Of a stretch of 15,051 nt of DNA, positions 6,976 through 14,065 are shown piece after piece. A program made the position numbers and the translations under genes. The number at the start of each line of letters is the position of its first letter. Position 1 is the first letter of the stretch. The notes beneath the pieces are model-generated. The model ran no database searches. It was not told the DNA's origin and saw nothing but the letters and a program-made list of their open reading frames with translations. The stretch comes from an uncultured Selenomonadales bacterium (GTDB taxonomy: Bacteria > Bacillota > Negativicutes > Selenomonadales > Selenomonadaceae): positions 1 through 15,051 of the forward strand of contig CALFJB010000076.1 of the NCBI GenBank assembly GCA_937877565.1, written 5' to 3'.

Positions 6976-7989
6976 ATGAAAACAATTTTGACAGGCGACA
7001 GACCAACCGGAAAATTACATTTGGGGCATTACGTTGGAAGTTTGCGGGAACGTGTAAAGCTCCAAAATTCCGGCGAATACGATAAAATTTTTATAATGAT
7101 AGCAGACGCGCAAGCTTTAACAGACCATGCAGATAATCCCGCCGCCGTTAGAGAAAATATTTTGAACGTGGCACTTGATTATTTGTCAGTTGGATTGAAT
7201 CCTGAAAAGTCAACAATTTTTATTCAATCGCAAATTCCCGCACTTTTCGAGTTGACGGCGTACTATTTAAATTTGGTAACAGTTTCACGGCTTGAAAGAA
7301 ATCCTACAGTAAAAAATGAAATTGCACAGAAAAATTTTGAAACGAGTATACCGGCGGGCTTTTTGTGTTACCCTGTCAGCCAAGCTGCAGATATAACGGC
7401 GTTTGATGCAAATGTTGTACCTGTTGGCGAAGACCAAGCTCCAATGTTGGAACAGGCGCGGGAAATTGTCCGCAAAATGAATGAACTTTACGGCGAAGTT
7501 TTAATTGAGCCAAATATTTTCTTGTCAAGTAACGAAACTTGCCGCCGTCTGCCCGGTATTGACGGCAAAGCGAAGATGAGTAAAACTTTGGGCAACTGCA
7601 TTTATCTTAGCGACGATTCAAAGACACTTGCCGCCAAAGTCAAGGAAATGTATACAGACCCTTTGCATATCAAAGTTTCAGACCCCGGACACATTGAAGG
7701 CAACGTCGTTTTTACGTACCTTGACGCTTTTTGCGAAGATAAAAAAACTGTTGCCGAAATGAAGGAGCATTATCAACGCGGCGGCTTGGGCGATGTTAAA
7801 GTTAAAAAATTTTTATTGGAAGTTTTGGAAGAAATTTTAACGCCTATTCGCGACCGTCGCGCAGAATATGAAAATAATCCCGATGAAGTTATGAAAATTT
7901 TAAAAGCCGGTACAGCCGTTGCAAATGAAAAAGCTGACGAAGTTTTAAAGCGCGTAAAAAATGCAATGAAGATAAATTATTTCGATTAA
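6976..7989 (+). CDS. trpS: Tryptophan-tRNA ligase
   Basis: This 337-residue class I aminoacyl-tRNA synthetase charges tRNA-Trp. It begins MKTILTGDRPTGKLHLGHYVG, containing the HIGH-type motif HLGH (15-18). The KMSKS-type loop is KMSKT (200-204), and the tryptophan-pocket region GEDQAPMLEQ is present. Length is normal for bacterial TrpS. I chose ATG 6976 over upstream in-frame starts because GAGGTGA lies five bases before it and overlaps the amidase stop. A terminator follows at 7998-8026. No T-box is visible, consistent with its internal operon position. Co-transcription with a wall amidase is probably incidental. Confidence 0.97.
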   Translation: MKTILTGDRPTGKLHLGHYVGSLRERVKLQNSGEYDKIFIMIADAQALTDHADNPAAVRENILNVALDYLSVGLNPEKSTIFIQSQIPALFELTAYYLNLVTVSRLERNPTVKNEIAQKNFETSIPAGFLCYPVSQAADITAFDANVVPVGEDQAPMLEQAREIVRKMNELYGEVLIEPNIFLSSNETCRRLPGIDGKAKMSKTLGNCIYLSDDSKTLAAKVKEMYTDPLHIKVSDPGHIEGNVVFTYLDAFCEDKKTVAEMKEHYQRGGLGDVKVKKFLLEVLEEILTPIRDRRAEYENNPDEVMKILKAGTAVANEKADEVLKRVKNAMKINYFD

Positions 7990-7997
7990 AAAAATTA

Positions 7998-8026
7998 GCC
8001 GTCCAAATTTTCAGGACGGCTTTTTT
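7998..8026 (+). terminator. Intrinsic terminator after trpS
   Basis: A perfect 7-bp stem GCCGTCC/GGACGGC (7998-8004 with 8014-8020) and nine-base loop precede a T6 run. A run of A on the other side lets it also serve rpsT, which converges from the right. Confidence 0.93.
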
Positions 8027-8084
8027 ATTTTAGAAATTTTGCAAAAAAAATAGTCCGCCATTGCTGACGAACTTTAAAAAAATT

Positions 8085-8351
8085 TTAAGCTGTAATTGCG
8101 TTTACTTTCAAAGTCAATCTTGATTTTTTACGAGCAGCCGCGTTTTTGTGAATTGTATTATTGGCAGCAGCTTGATCAATAGCTTTATAAGCGGCGGGCA
8201 AAAGTTTTTTGGCTTCTTCCGCGTCATTTTTTGCAATAGCAGCAATAACTTGTTTTTGAGCTTTTTTCATACGTTCTTTTTCAGCGACGTTACGCGCATG
8301 GCGTTTAGCGTCGAGTTTAACACTTTTAACTGATGATTTAATGTTTGGCAA
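8085..8351 (-). CDS. rpsT: Ribosomal protein S20
   Basis: This 88-residue, lysine/arginine-rich small-subunit protein binds 16S rRNA. The start PNIKSSVKSVK and the C-terminal NTIHKNAAARKKSRLTLKVN are the family's conserved ends. I place the start at TTG 8351, which gives the usual N terminus (M)PNIKS and has AAAGGGG eight bases upstream. A start at ATG 8369 would add six atypical residues within the leader. It is monocistronic, convergent with trpS and divergent from flgE, with its own promoter at 8391-8419. A non-ATG start is also known for rpsT in other bacteria. Confidence 0.96.
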   Translation of the reverse strand: MPNIKSSVKSVKLDAKRHARNVAEKERMKKAQKQVIAAIAKNDAEEAKKLLPAAYKAIDQAAANNTIHKNAAARKKSRLTLKVNAITA

Positions 8352-8390
8352 ATCCAAAACCCCTTTCAAAAGATTGATTTAACGCAGGGA

Positions 8391-8419
8391 AGTTTAGCAC
8401 AAGACTTGAAAAATTGCAA
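8391..8419 (-). promoter_or_regulatory. Predicted rpsT promoter
   Basis: On the minus strand, TTGCAA (8419-8414) is followed after 17 bases by TAAACT (8396-8391), preceded by TGC, an extended -10. The leader to the TTG start is about 35 bases. Confidence 0.65.
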
Positions 8420-8432
8420 GAAAAAAATGATT

Positions 8433-8459
8433 TAAGTTGCAAAAAGCAAATTTCGATAT
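8433..8459 (+). promoter_or_regulatory. Sigma-28 (FliA/SigD)-like promoter of flgE
   Basis: TAAG (8433-8436), a 15-base spacer and TTCGATAT (8452-8459) match the flagellar sigma consensus TAAA-N15-GCCGATAT at 3 of 4 and 6 of 8 positions with exact spacing. No good sigma-70 promoter competes in this gap on this strand. The transcription start would be near 8466, leaving a leader of about 140 bases. Confidence 0.6.
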
Positions 8460-8513
8460 ATTAAGCGTAAATTAACAACGCAATAAAAATAACAAAAATA
8501 TAAAAAATTTTAA

Positions 8514-8583
8514 GGTCAGACGAAGTAAAAACCATGACAAGGAGCGTCATAGAAATCTGACCCGTCGGCAGGAAGTAAGCCGA
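8514..8583 (+). promoter_or_regulatory. Structured leader RNA of flgE with two GGA-loop hairpins
   Basis: A 7-bp outer stem GGTCAGA/TCTGACC (8514-8520 with 8556-8562) encloses a hairpin ATGAC/GTCAT (8534-8538 with 8546-8550) whose loop is AAGGAGC. A second hairpin TCGGC/GCCGA (8565-8569 with 8579-8583) has the loop AGGAAGTAA. Both loops present GGA, 30 bases apart, and the first carries ACAAGGA, matching the CsrA consensus core ACARGGA. The ribosome binding site AAAGGTGA follows at 8595-8602. The fold is seen in sequence; CsrA control is inferred. I do not recognise a known riboswitch here. Confidence 0.55.
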
Positions 8584-8608
8584 AAATATAAAAGAAAGGT
8601 GATTTATT

Positions 8609-10801
8609 ATGATGCGTTCCCTGTTTTCCGGCGTTTCAGGTTTGAAAAACCATCAGACTCGCATGGACGTTATCGGCAACAACATTTCAAACATTAATAC
8701 GATCGGTTTTAAATCAAGCCGTACAACTTTTTCAGATATGCTTTCACAAACACAATCTGCTGCAGCCGCGCCAAATGGTACGCTTGGCGGTATTAACCCG
8801 CGTCAAGTTGGTCTTGGTTCAGCTGTCGCCAGTGTCGATATGGTTTTTACAGACGGTTCAGCGCAAGCAACCGGCAAAAATACCGACCTTACACTTAATG
8901 GCAATGGACTTTTCGTATTGCAAAACGGCGGCGCAAATTATTATTCCCGTGACGGCGCGTTTGAATTTGATACAAACGGTAACTTTGTTTTGCCCGGCAG
9001 TGGTCTTTTCGTTCAAGGTTGGAATGCAGTTGACGGCAATTTAAATACCAACGGCGCAACTGAAAATATCGTCGTTCGCAGTGGTCAAACAATGCCCGGT
9101 ACTCAAACTACAACCATTGACTATTCCGGCAACATTAACGCGGCTGATCCCACAATTACCGCAATTACTTATACTTCAGGCGGCGGCACGGCTGATCCAA
9201 GTTCAGTTATCCAATCTAAAACCGTTAAATCTATTGACGTTCGCCTTGCACAAAATGTCACTTATGACGCCCGCTCAATGACTTTGAATGTTACAGATAC
9301 CAACGGCAACCAAATTGACGCCGGACAATTTGAAAATGGCGAAACTTATGCTACCACCGGCTTGAATGCTGAAAAAATTGAAGGCGTCGTTATCGGCAGA
9401 ATTGACTATACTTTAGACAACACAATTACAACTATTGAAGGCGATCAAAGCGTTACCGTCATTCTTTCAAACGGTACAAGCCACACTTTCACAGGTATTA
9501 CTGCCGGAACAGAATATAAACTTGGTGAAACGCTTGCCAATACTCCAGGTTATACCGCTGCGGATATGGCAGACGATTCTGACGCCACTGTTACAAAAAT
9601 TATTGTAAGAGACGACACAAAAGCTTATACTTATCCTCAAAGTATCGGTTACAACGCCGGTGATATTGTCAAAGTAATTTATACTGATGATAGCGTTGAA
9701 TCTGTCAATAACGGCACTTATTCTGTCAATGAAGAAGTTTTCAACACGGTTAATGTTGACGGCGTAAACGTTATAGCCGCGACTTTGACTTTGAGCGACG
9801 GTACTACCCGCAAAGTTACAAGCGGTTTCTATGAAAGAAATCACAGCGTACCTATTACAACTGTTGTAACTGTTTACGATTCTGAAGGTAACGCGCACGC
9901 CGTCCCCGTCCTTATCGATAAAGACAGAAGCAGTAATGACACGCTTATTAATTCAGATGCTATGATGCTTGCCCGCGTCGTTGACGAAGACGGCAACAGA
10001 ATTAATTATGCTACTTTAGAAAAAGCTGAAGATGAAGCCGGAAATTTAAAATACAAATATACAATGGCTAACGGCGATTCAGCATTGGTTGACCCAGACC
10101 AAGTTACATGGGATAACCGTTGGCGCGTTTATATGGCTCCTGGTGAAGGTTTGGCAGGTCCTACATATCATTTCACAATGGACGAAGAAGACGGCTCCCA
10201 AACTTCAGGATTTTTAAATGTTGTTATGGACGATTTGAGCGGCAACCCTGTTGACGGTGCGCCTTCCTACATTTACTTTAATGAAGACGGCTCTTACAGC
10301 TCCGCCGCAACTGCAGGCGCGTCACTTTATACAGTTTATGCAAATGGTAACGGTGCTTCGCCTACAACTTCATCTATCGGCTTTGACGCTGTAACGCAAT
10401 ACGCGGGCAATACCACTGTTTACGGTATTTCTGACGGCAACGCTTACGGCGTTTTGCAAAGAGTTGAAATTAATGAAGGCGGTATTCTTACCGGTACTTA
10501 TTCAAACGGTATTATCCGCAACGAAGCTCAAATTGCTGTCGCGCAGTTTACAAATAACGCAGGTCTTACCAAAGTAGGTACAAGCCTTTATCAAGAATCC
10601 AACAACTCCGGCACTCCAAATATTAAAACCGTTCATGCACTTGGACTTTCAATTACTCCTTCATCTTTGGAAATGTCTAACGTTGATCTTGCTAATGAAC
10701 TTGCAGAAATGATTATCACTCAACGCGGTTTCCAATCCAATTCCAAGATTATAACTGTTGGCGATGAAATGCTTGAAACTATCGTCAATATGAAGAGATA
10801 A
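8609..10801 (+). CDS. flgE: Flagellar hook protein FlgE (large form)
   Basis: This 730-residue axial flagellar protein polymerises outside the cell into the hook joining basal body and filament. The N-terminal rod/hook domain reads LFSGVSGLKNHQTRMDVIGN and continues NISNINTIGFKSSRTTF. A FlgE-type LFVLQNGG...YYSRDGAFEFDTNGNFV segment follows near residues 100-130. The C terminus has the conserved SNVDLANELAEMIITQRGFQ helix, ending VNMKR. The middle part (about 180-600) is Thr/Asp/Gly-rich and makes the protein nearly twice the length of enteric FlgE, as happens in hooks with extra outer domains. It contains no cysteine. Start: ATG 8609 follows AAAGGTGA by six bases; a second ATG at 8612 is also plausible. 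No other flagellar gene is in the window. It is flanked by a flagellar-type promoter and its own terminator, so it is transcribed alone. Confidence 0.93.
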   Translation: MMRSLFSGVSGLKNHQTRMDVIGNNISNINTIGFKSSRTTFSDMLSQTQSAAAAPNGTLGGINPRQVGLGSAVASVDMVFTDGSAQATGKNTDLTLNGNGLFVLQNGGANYYSRDGAFEFDTNGNFVLPGSGLFVQGWNAVDGNLNTNGATENIVVRSGQTMPGTQTTTIDYSGNINAADPTITAITYTSGGGTADPSSVIQSKTVKSIDVRLAQNVTYDARSMTLNVTDTNGNQIDAGQFENGETYATTGLNAEKIEGVVIGRIDYTLDNTITTIEGDQSVTVILSNGTSHTFTGITAGTEYKLGETLANTPGYTAADMADDSDATVTKIIVRDDTKAYTYPQSIGYNAGDIVKVIYTDDSVESVNNGTYSVNEEVFNTVNVDGVNVIAATLTLSDGTTRKVTSGFYERNHSVPITTVVTVYDSEGNAHAVPVLIDKDRSSNDTLINSDAMMLARVVDEDGNRINYATLEKAEDEAGNLKYKYTMANGDSALVDPDQVTWDNRWRVYMAPGEGLAGPTYHFTMDEEDGSQTSGFLNVVMDDLSGNPVDGAPSYIYFNEDGSYSSAATAGASLYTVYANGNGASPTTSSIGFDAVTQYAGNTTVYGISDGNAYGVLQRVEINEGGILTGTYSNGIIRNEAQIAVAQFTNNAGLTKVGTSLYQESNNSGTPNIKTVHALGLSITPSSLEMSNVDLANELAEMIITQRGFQSNSKIITVGDEMLETIVNMKR

Positions 10802-10823
10802 TTTTTTAACCAATAAAAAAATC

Positions 10824-10850
10824 AGCCGTTCAGAAAGGAGCGGCTTTTTT
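10824..10850 (+). terminator. Intrinsic terminator after flgE
   Basis: An 8-bp stem AGCCGTTC/GAGCGGCT (one G-U pair; 10824-10831 with 10838-10845) with a six-base loop is followed by a T run, 22 bases after the flgE stop. Confidence 0.92.
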
Positions 10851-10872
10851 AGTTTTTGATATTTAATACGGC

Positions 10873-10979
10873 TTTTCTTTCTTTGGTGCAAAGAAAGAAA
10901 ACCCTACCAAAAGAAAGAAACAGCTGCACATAACGACATCACGTCGTTAAGTGCAGCGGGCGCACGTCCGTGTGCGCCC
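10873..10979. repeat. Intergenic element of three consecutive perfect or near-perfect hairpins
   Basis: The gap between flgE and the HAD gene holds a 12-bp perfect inverted repeat TTTTCTTTCTTT/AAAGAAAGAAAA (10873-10884 with 10890-10901). It is followed by a hairpin with GCTGCAC+TAACGAC arms (10923-10937 with 10943-10957, one A-A mismatch) and a hairpin GGGCGCAC/GTGCGCCC (10958-10965 with 10972-10979). There is no coding potential worth noting. It resembles dispersed REP/MITE-type intergenic repeats. Confidence 0.7.
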
Positions 10980-11000
10980 ATTAACAAACAAATAATTTTT

Positions 11001-11804
11001 CTAAACAATTCCAATTTTTTTCAAGTAGGTATAAATCCCGCCGTCTTCGCTTGTGTCGGTAATGTTGCTTGCAACTTCCAGAATTTTTTGCGGCGCGTTG
11101 CCCATTGCCACACTTTGAGGAATATATTCAAGCATTTCAATATCATTGTAGTTGTCTCCAAACGCTATTGCCTCGTCAATCGTAAAACCGTAATGTTTCA
11201 GCAAAACTTCTATACCCGTCGCCTTTGAAACGCTTTTATCCATAATTTCCAGTAAGTGCGGTGCAGACCTTACAACATTTAAATTTGAAAATTGTGCGCC
11301 AAGTTTACTTTCCATTTCTTCACAAGTCGGCGGCTCGCACATTATCAAAATTTTGTTCGGTAAAATTTTTTCAGCAATTAAATCTTCAAAATTAGCAATT
11401 TCAGCCTGTGCTTGAGTTATATCAATTTCTCGTTGCACGCGCTTATCAATTTTGCGGACGTACCATTTGCGCCCGGTATAATAATTTATTGAAATATCTT
11501 GCCAACCGTTTTCAATAGCCTTTAAAATTTTTTTAGTGTCGTCAAGCGGCATTTTTTTATCGTACAAAATTTTTTCGTCGTCAGTTAAAACAAGTGCGCC
11601 ACTGTAACTTATAACCGGCGTATGTGGCAAATTTATTCCGTTGGTAATGGGATAAATCGCCTCCGGCATCCGCGCTGATACAAACGCAAATTTTATTCCC
11701 TGCGCGAGAATACTTTTTAAAGCTTTTTCGTGCAACGCGGGAACGCTTTTATCTTTCTTTAAAAATGTCCCGTCAATGTCAGATAAAATTATTTTTACCG
11801 CCAT
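11001..11804 (-). CDS. Cof-type HAD-IIB family hydrolase
   Basis: This 267-residue cytoplasmic phosphatase belongs to the HAD superfamily, subclass IIB (Cof/YidA-like). Motif I is SDIDGTF, with nucleophile D9 and acid D11. Motif II lies in KFAFVSARMPE with the serine of VSAR. The motif III lysine is in the SVSKATG region, and motif IV is GDNYNDIEML near residue 217. The C2 cap occupies the middle. Members dephosphorylate sugar phosphates, flavin or pyridoxal phosphates, and specificity cannot be read from sequence. The ATG follows AGGAG by 11 bases, and a promoter is predicted at 11840-11868. It lies 120 bases downstream of the PP2A-like phosphatase on the same strand. Confidence 0.92.
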   Translation of the reverse strand: MAVKIILSDIDGTFLKKDKSVPALHEKALKSILAQGIKFAFVSARMPEAIYPITNGINLPHTPVISYSGALVLTDDEKILYDKKMPLDDTKKILKAIENGWQDISINYYTGRKWYVRKIDKRVQREIDITQAQAEIANFEDLIAEKILPNKILIMCEPPTCEEMESKLGAQFSNLNVVRSAPHLLEIMDKSVSKATGIEVLLKHYGFTIDEAIAFGDNYNDIEMLEYIPQSVAMGNAPQKILEVASNITDTSEDGGIYTYLKKIGIV

Positions 11805-11839
11805 AGTAATTTCAACTCCTCTAAATTTTTATGAAATAA

Positions 11840-11868
11840 ATTCTAGATTAACGCAATAATTTTTTCAA
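11840..11868 (-). promoter_or_regulatory. Predicted promoter of the HAD hydrolase gene
   Basis: On the minus strand, TTGAAA (11868-11863) and TAGAAT (11845-11840) are separated by 17 bases, about 35 bases before the ATG. Confidence 0.6.
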
Positions 11869-11924
11869 CTGCCATAAATTTTATTATCAATTAAATTTTG
11901 AAACATTAGCCGCTAAAAATTTTT

Positions 11925-12626
11925 TCAATGATCACTTTGCCAAATTTTTTTGGTTAAAACGTCGATACAAGAAATTTTTCCTCGCGGCAAAAATGAGCCG
12001 GTATCCATTAAAGTTATTTTGTTAGGTAGACGAACGGGGAAATACGGGTCTCTGTCTTCAAGTCCTTCAAGCGTTCCCAAATACGGCGTCGGCGTGTGTC
12101 CGCAAATAACTTCCGCGTCGCCATTATAATCGTTGTAAAATTCTTCACGTATCCAAAGTAGCGATTCATCATTTTGCTTTTCAAGCGGTACACCTGGCTT
12201 TAATCCGGCGTGTACAAAAATATAATCCTTGCCGTTAATTTTCATTTTGTGATACAGCGGGCGATCGTAAATAAATTTCAACGCCTTTTTCAAAAAATCA
12301 GGATCAGTTTTGCACCATTCGTCAATTTCAGCCTTCGTAAATTTTCCGCCGTTCGGAAGCCAAACTGTAGATTCAAAAGTTCCCATCAAATAATAATAAA
12401 GCATCATTTGTTCATGATTGCCGCGCAGGACTACAACGTTTTTTTGTTCGCTCATCTTCATTGCCCATTGCAGGCAGTGTAAATTTTCGTCGCCCCTGTC
12501 GATATAATCGCCAAGCATTATCAGAAAATCTTTTTCGGCGTCGAAATTAATTTTATTAAAAACTGAAGACAATCTGTCAAAACGTCCGTGAATATCGCCC
12601 AGCGCAAAAATTCGTCTGTACTCCAT
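11925..12626 (-). CDS. PP2A-like metallophosphatase (serine/threonine phosphatase or diadenosine tetraphosphatase type)
   Basis: This 233-residue calcineurin-like phosphoesterase carries the dinuclear metal motifs in order: GDIHG (10-14), GDYIDRG, RGNHEQM and, further on, FVHAGL and CGHTP. This is the bacterial PrpE/PrpA/ApaH-like group, which dephosphorylates proteins or symmetrically splits Ap4A. The two activities cannot be told apart by sequence. Length is typical. The ATG is preceded by GGAGTGA, part of the 3' arm of the hairpin at 12637-12658, so its ribosome binding site may be masked in longer transcripts. An extended -10 lies at 12661-12666. The gene lies downstream of two tRNA genes on the same strand. 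Confidence 0.92.
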   Translation of the reverse strand: MEYRRIFALGDIHGRFDRLSSVFNKINFDAEKDFLIMLGDYIDRGDENLHCLQWAMKMSEQKNVVVLRGNHEQMMLYYYLMGTFESTVWLPNGGKFTKAEIDEWCKTDPDFLKKALKFIYDRPLYHKMKINGKDYIFVHAGLKPGVPLEKQNDESLLWIREEFYNDYNGDAEVICGHTPTPYLGTLEGLEDRDPYFPVRLPNKITLMDTGSFLPRGKISCIDVLTKKIWQSDH

Positions 12627-12658
12627 AAAAAAATCACTCCAACTTAAAATAGTTGGAG
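12627..12658 (-). terminator. Hairpin plus T7: tRNA terminator overlapping the phosphatase ribosome binding site
   Basis: On the minus strand a perfect 8-bp stem CTCCAACT/AGTTGGAG (12658-12651 with 12644-12637), with a six-base loop, is followed after TGA by seven T, directly abutting the ATG at 12626. It fits an intrinsic terminator for the tRNA operon. The GGAG of its 3' arm is also the only ribosome binding site for the phosphatase. Confidence 0.6.
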
Positions 12659-12660
12659 CA

Positions 12661-12666
12661 ATTATA
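12661..12666 (-). promoter_or_regulatory. Extended -10 promoter of the phosphatase gene
   Basis: TATAAT preceded by TGT reads on the minus strand (TGTTATAAT). A weak -35 (TTGTTA) lies 19 bases upstream. Transcription would start near 12654, inside the 5' arm of the downstream hairpin, so transcripts from this promoter would form it only partly. Confidence 0.5.
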
Positions 12667-12704
12667 ACATATTTATTTCAATTCGTAACAATAATTTTCA
12701 AAAT

Positions 12705-12780
12705 TGGTGCTCATTGAGGGACTCGAACCCCCGACCCCTTCCATGTGACGGAAATGCTCTACCAACTGGGCTAAATGAGC
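12705..12780 (-). tRNA. tRNA-Val (CAC)
   Basis: A complete 76-nt cloverleaf on the minus strand: acceptor GCTCATT/AATGAGC, D arm with AGTTGGTAG, anticodon stem TTTCC/GGAAG around loop GTCACAT, T arm GGGGG-TTCGAGT-CCCTC, and an encoded 3' ACCA. The anticodon CAC (12747-12745) reads the valine codon GUG. Confidence 0.92.
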
Positions 12781-12791
12781 GCAAAAAAAAA

Positions 12792-12868
12792 TGGTGGGGC
12801 TGACAGAACTCGAATCTGTGACCTCCTCGATGTCAACGAGGCACTCTAACCAACTGAGCTACAACCCC
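12792..12868 (-). tRNA. tRNA-Val (GAC)
   Basis: A complete 77-nt cloverleaf on the minus strand: acceptor GGGGTTG/CAGCCCC, D arm with AGTTGGTTA, anticodon stem CCTCG/CGAGG around loop TTGACAT, T arm ACAGA-TTCGAGT-TCTGT, and an encoded ACCA. The anticodon GAC (12834-12832) reads valine GUC/GUU. It lies 11 bases upstream of tRNA-Val(CAC), under one promoter. Confidence 0.93.
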
Positions 12869-12891
12869 TTATTGTCTTTCAAACAAGTTGT

Positions 12892-12920
12892 ATTATAATC
12901 ACTAAAATTTAAATTGTCAA
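12892..12920 (-). promoter_or_regulatory. Consensus promoter of the tRNA-Val pair
   Basis: On the minus strand, a perfect TTGACA (12920-12915), a 17-base spacer and a perfect TATAAT (12897-12892) end 23 bases before the first tRNA, as expected for a strong stable-RNA promoter. Confidence 0.9.
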
Positions 12921-12943
12921 GAAAAAATTTTTCCGGCTTAAAA

Positions 12944-12972
12944 TTGTAATTTTTTATCATTTGAATTATACT
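12944..12972 (+). promoter_or_regulatory. Predicted promoter of the HD-GYP gene
   Basis: TTGTAA (12944-12949) and TATACT (12967-12972) are separated by 17 bases, giving a leader of about 30 bases. It is back-to-back with the tRNA promoter. Confidence 0.65.
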
Positions 12973-13009
12973 ACAAGTTGTTTTGCAGATTTTTGAGGAG
13001 GTTTTAAAT

Positions 13010-14065
13010 TTGAAAGCCGTTGAAGTGGAAAAACTTAAGCCGGGAATGATAGTAGCGCAATCAGTTTTAAATTCGGATTTTGTCGTGATATTGTTGGCAA
13101 ATACCGTACTCAACAACAAGCACATTCTCATTTTGAAAAATTTGCAAGTTCCAAGCGTGAATGTGAAGGACGAATTTGACTTAAGTAAAATTTATCAACA
13201 GGCAATGGCGTTGAAAAATAAAACTTCGTCATTTGTACAAGATTTTGAAAAACTTGCAAAGCTGGCAAAAAAGATTTTTGAAGAAATAAAAAACGAAGGC
13301 GAAATAAAAAGTGCCGTTTCAGTACTAGCCGCGAAAATTTTGCCAATGGCTGATAATGCCGGTTCGATAAATCATCTTTTTGGAATGAACAATTCAAATT
13401 TTGAATTGCCGTATCATTCGGAGCGCGTGGCGATTTTTGCCGGAATTATTGGAAAGTGGATGCACATGGAATGGGAAGATATTCGTACACTTGTCACGGC
13501 GGCTTTTTTACATGACGTTGGGAAATATAGATTTCCGGCGCAATTTTTGGCGAAACATCCTGCAGACTTGGAAGGCGTTGAAATGCAACTTTATAGGACG
13601 CACAGTCAAAGCGGCAGAAATTTATTGCAAGGATTTAAATTTGAGGAGCCAATACCTTCAATAGTTTTTCAACACCACGAATATATGAACGGTACGGGCT
13701 TTCCAATGGGAATACGCGGCAAAGATGTTCATCAGTTTGCAAAAATAATAGCCGTAGCTGATGCCTATGATAGATTAATGGCGGAACGTCCCGGCTTTGT
13801 AAAGAAAACGCCGTTTGACGCGCTAAGACTATTGGCGAAGGAACAATATGCACATTACGACCCGTTTGTTTGTATGCCGTTTATAACGCAGCTGAAAGAT
13901 CATTTGATAGGCTCCAATGTGAAGTTGAAGGACGGCAAATCCGGCAAAGTAATTTTTTATCCGAAAGATTATGCGTCGTTGCCGGTTATAAAACTTGAAG
14001 ACGAAACGGAATTTGACTTAAACAAAGACTCGGAAAACTTAATTGTTGAGTACAGTGCCGAATGA
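13010..14065 (+). CDS. HD-GYP domain protein (cyclic di-GMP phosphodiesterase type)
   Basis: This 351-residue protein is predicted to be cytoplasmic, with no signal or membrane span. The N-terminal part (1-60, KAVEVEKLKPGMIVAQSV) is the small beta domain common in front of HD-GYP proteins. A helical, possibly coiled linker (60-115) follows. The HD-GYP domain (about 130-310) keeps the metal-binding and signature residues: H136 (YHSERV), H168-D169-VGK, H198 (THSQSG), H222-H223-E224, GTGFP (228-232, the GYP motif with F for Y) and D251 (VADAYDR). An active cyclic di-GMP hydrolase is therefore likely, with a possible link to motility. The TTG start follows GAGGAGG by eight bases; an upstream in-frame TTG at 12983 has no ribosome binding site. 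The 3' end overlaps the convergent ttcA gene by 27 bases. Confidence 0.92.
   Translation: MKAVEVEKLKPGMIVAQSVLNSDFVVILLANTVLNNKHILILKNLQVPSVNVKDEFDLSKIYQQAMALKNKTSSFVQDFEKLAKLAKKIFEEIKNEGEIKSAVSVLAAKILPMADNAGSINHLFGMNNSNFELPYHSERVAIFAGIIGKWMHMEWEDIRTLVTAAFLHDVGKYRFPAQFLAKHPADLEGVEMQLYRTHSQSGRNLLQGFKFEEPIPSIVFQHHEYMNGTGFPMGIRGKDVHQFAKIIAVADAYDRLMAERPGFVKKTPFDALRLLAKEQYAHYDPFVCMPFITQLKDHLIGSNVKLKDGKSGKVIFYPKDYASLPVIKLEDETEFDLNKDSENLIVEYSAE

Noticed and set aside
8534..8560. Eight-codon upstream ORF in the flgE leader (ATG 8534 to TGA 8558-8560)
   Set aside because: No ribosome binding site precedes it, and its start lies in the stem of the inner hairpin. The RNA structure explains the sequence better.
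8466..8600. Cyclic di-GMP (GEMM) riboswitch upstream of flgE
   Set aside because: The conserved GEMM-I core segments and tetraloop-receptor pattern are not found; only simple hairpins with GGA loops are seen.
12705..12868. tRNA-His or tRNA-Asp on the plus strand (GTG or GTC seen in plus-strand reading)
   Set aside because: The T-loop, D-loop and encoded CCA are all correctly oriented only on the minus strand, giving anticodons CAC and GAC (valine).
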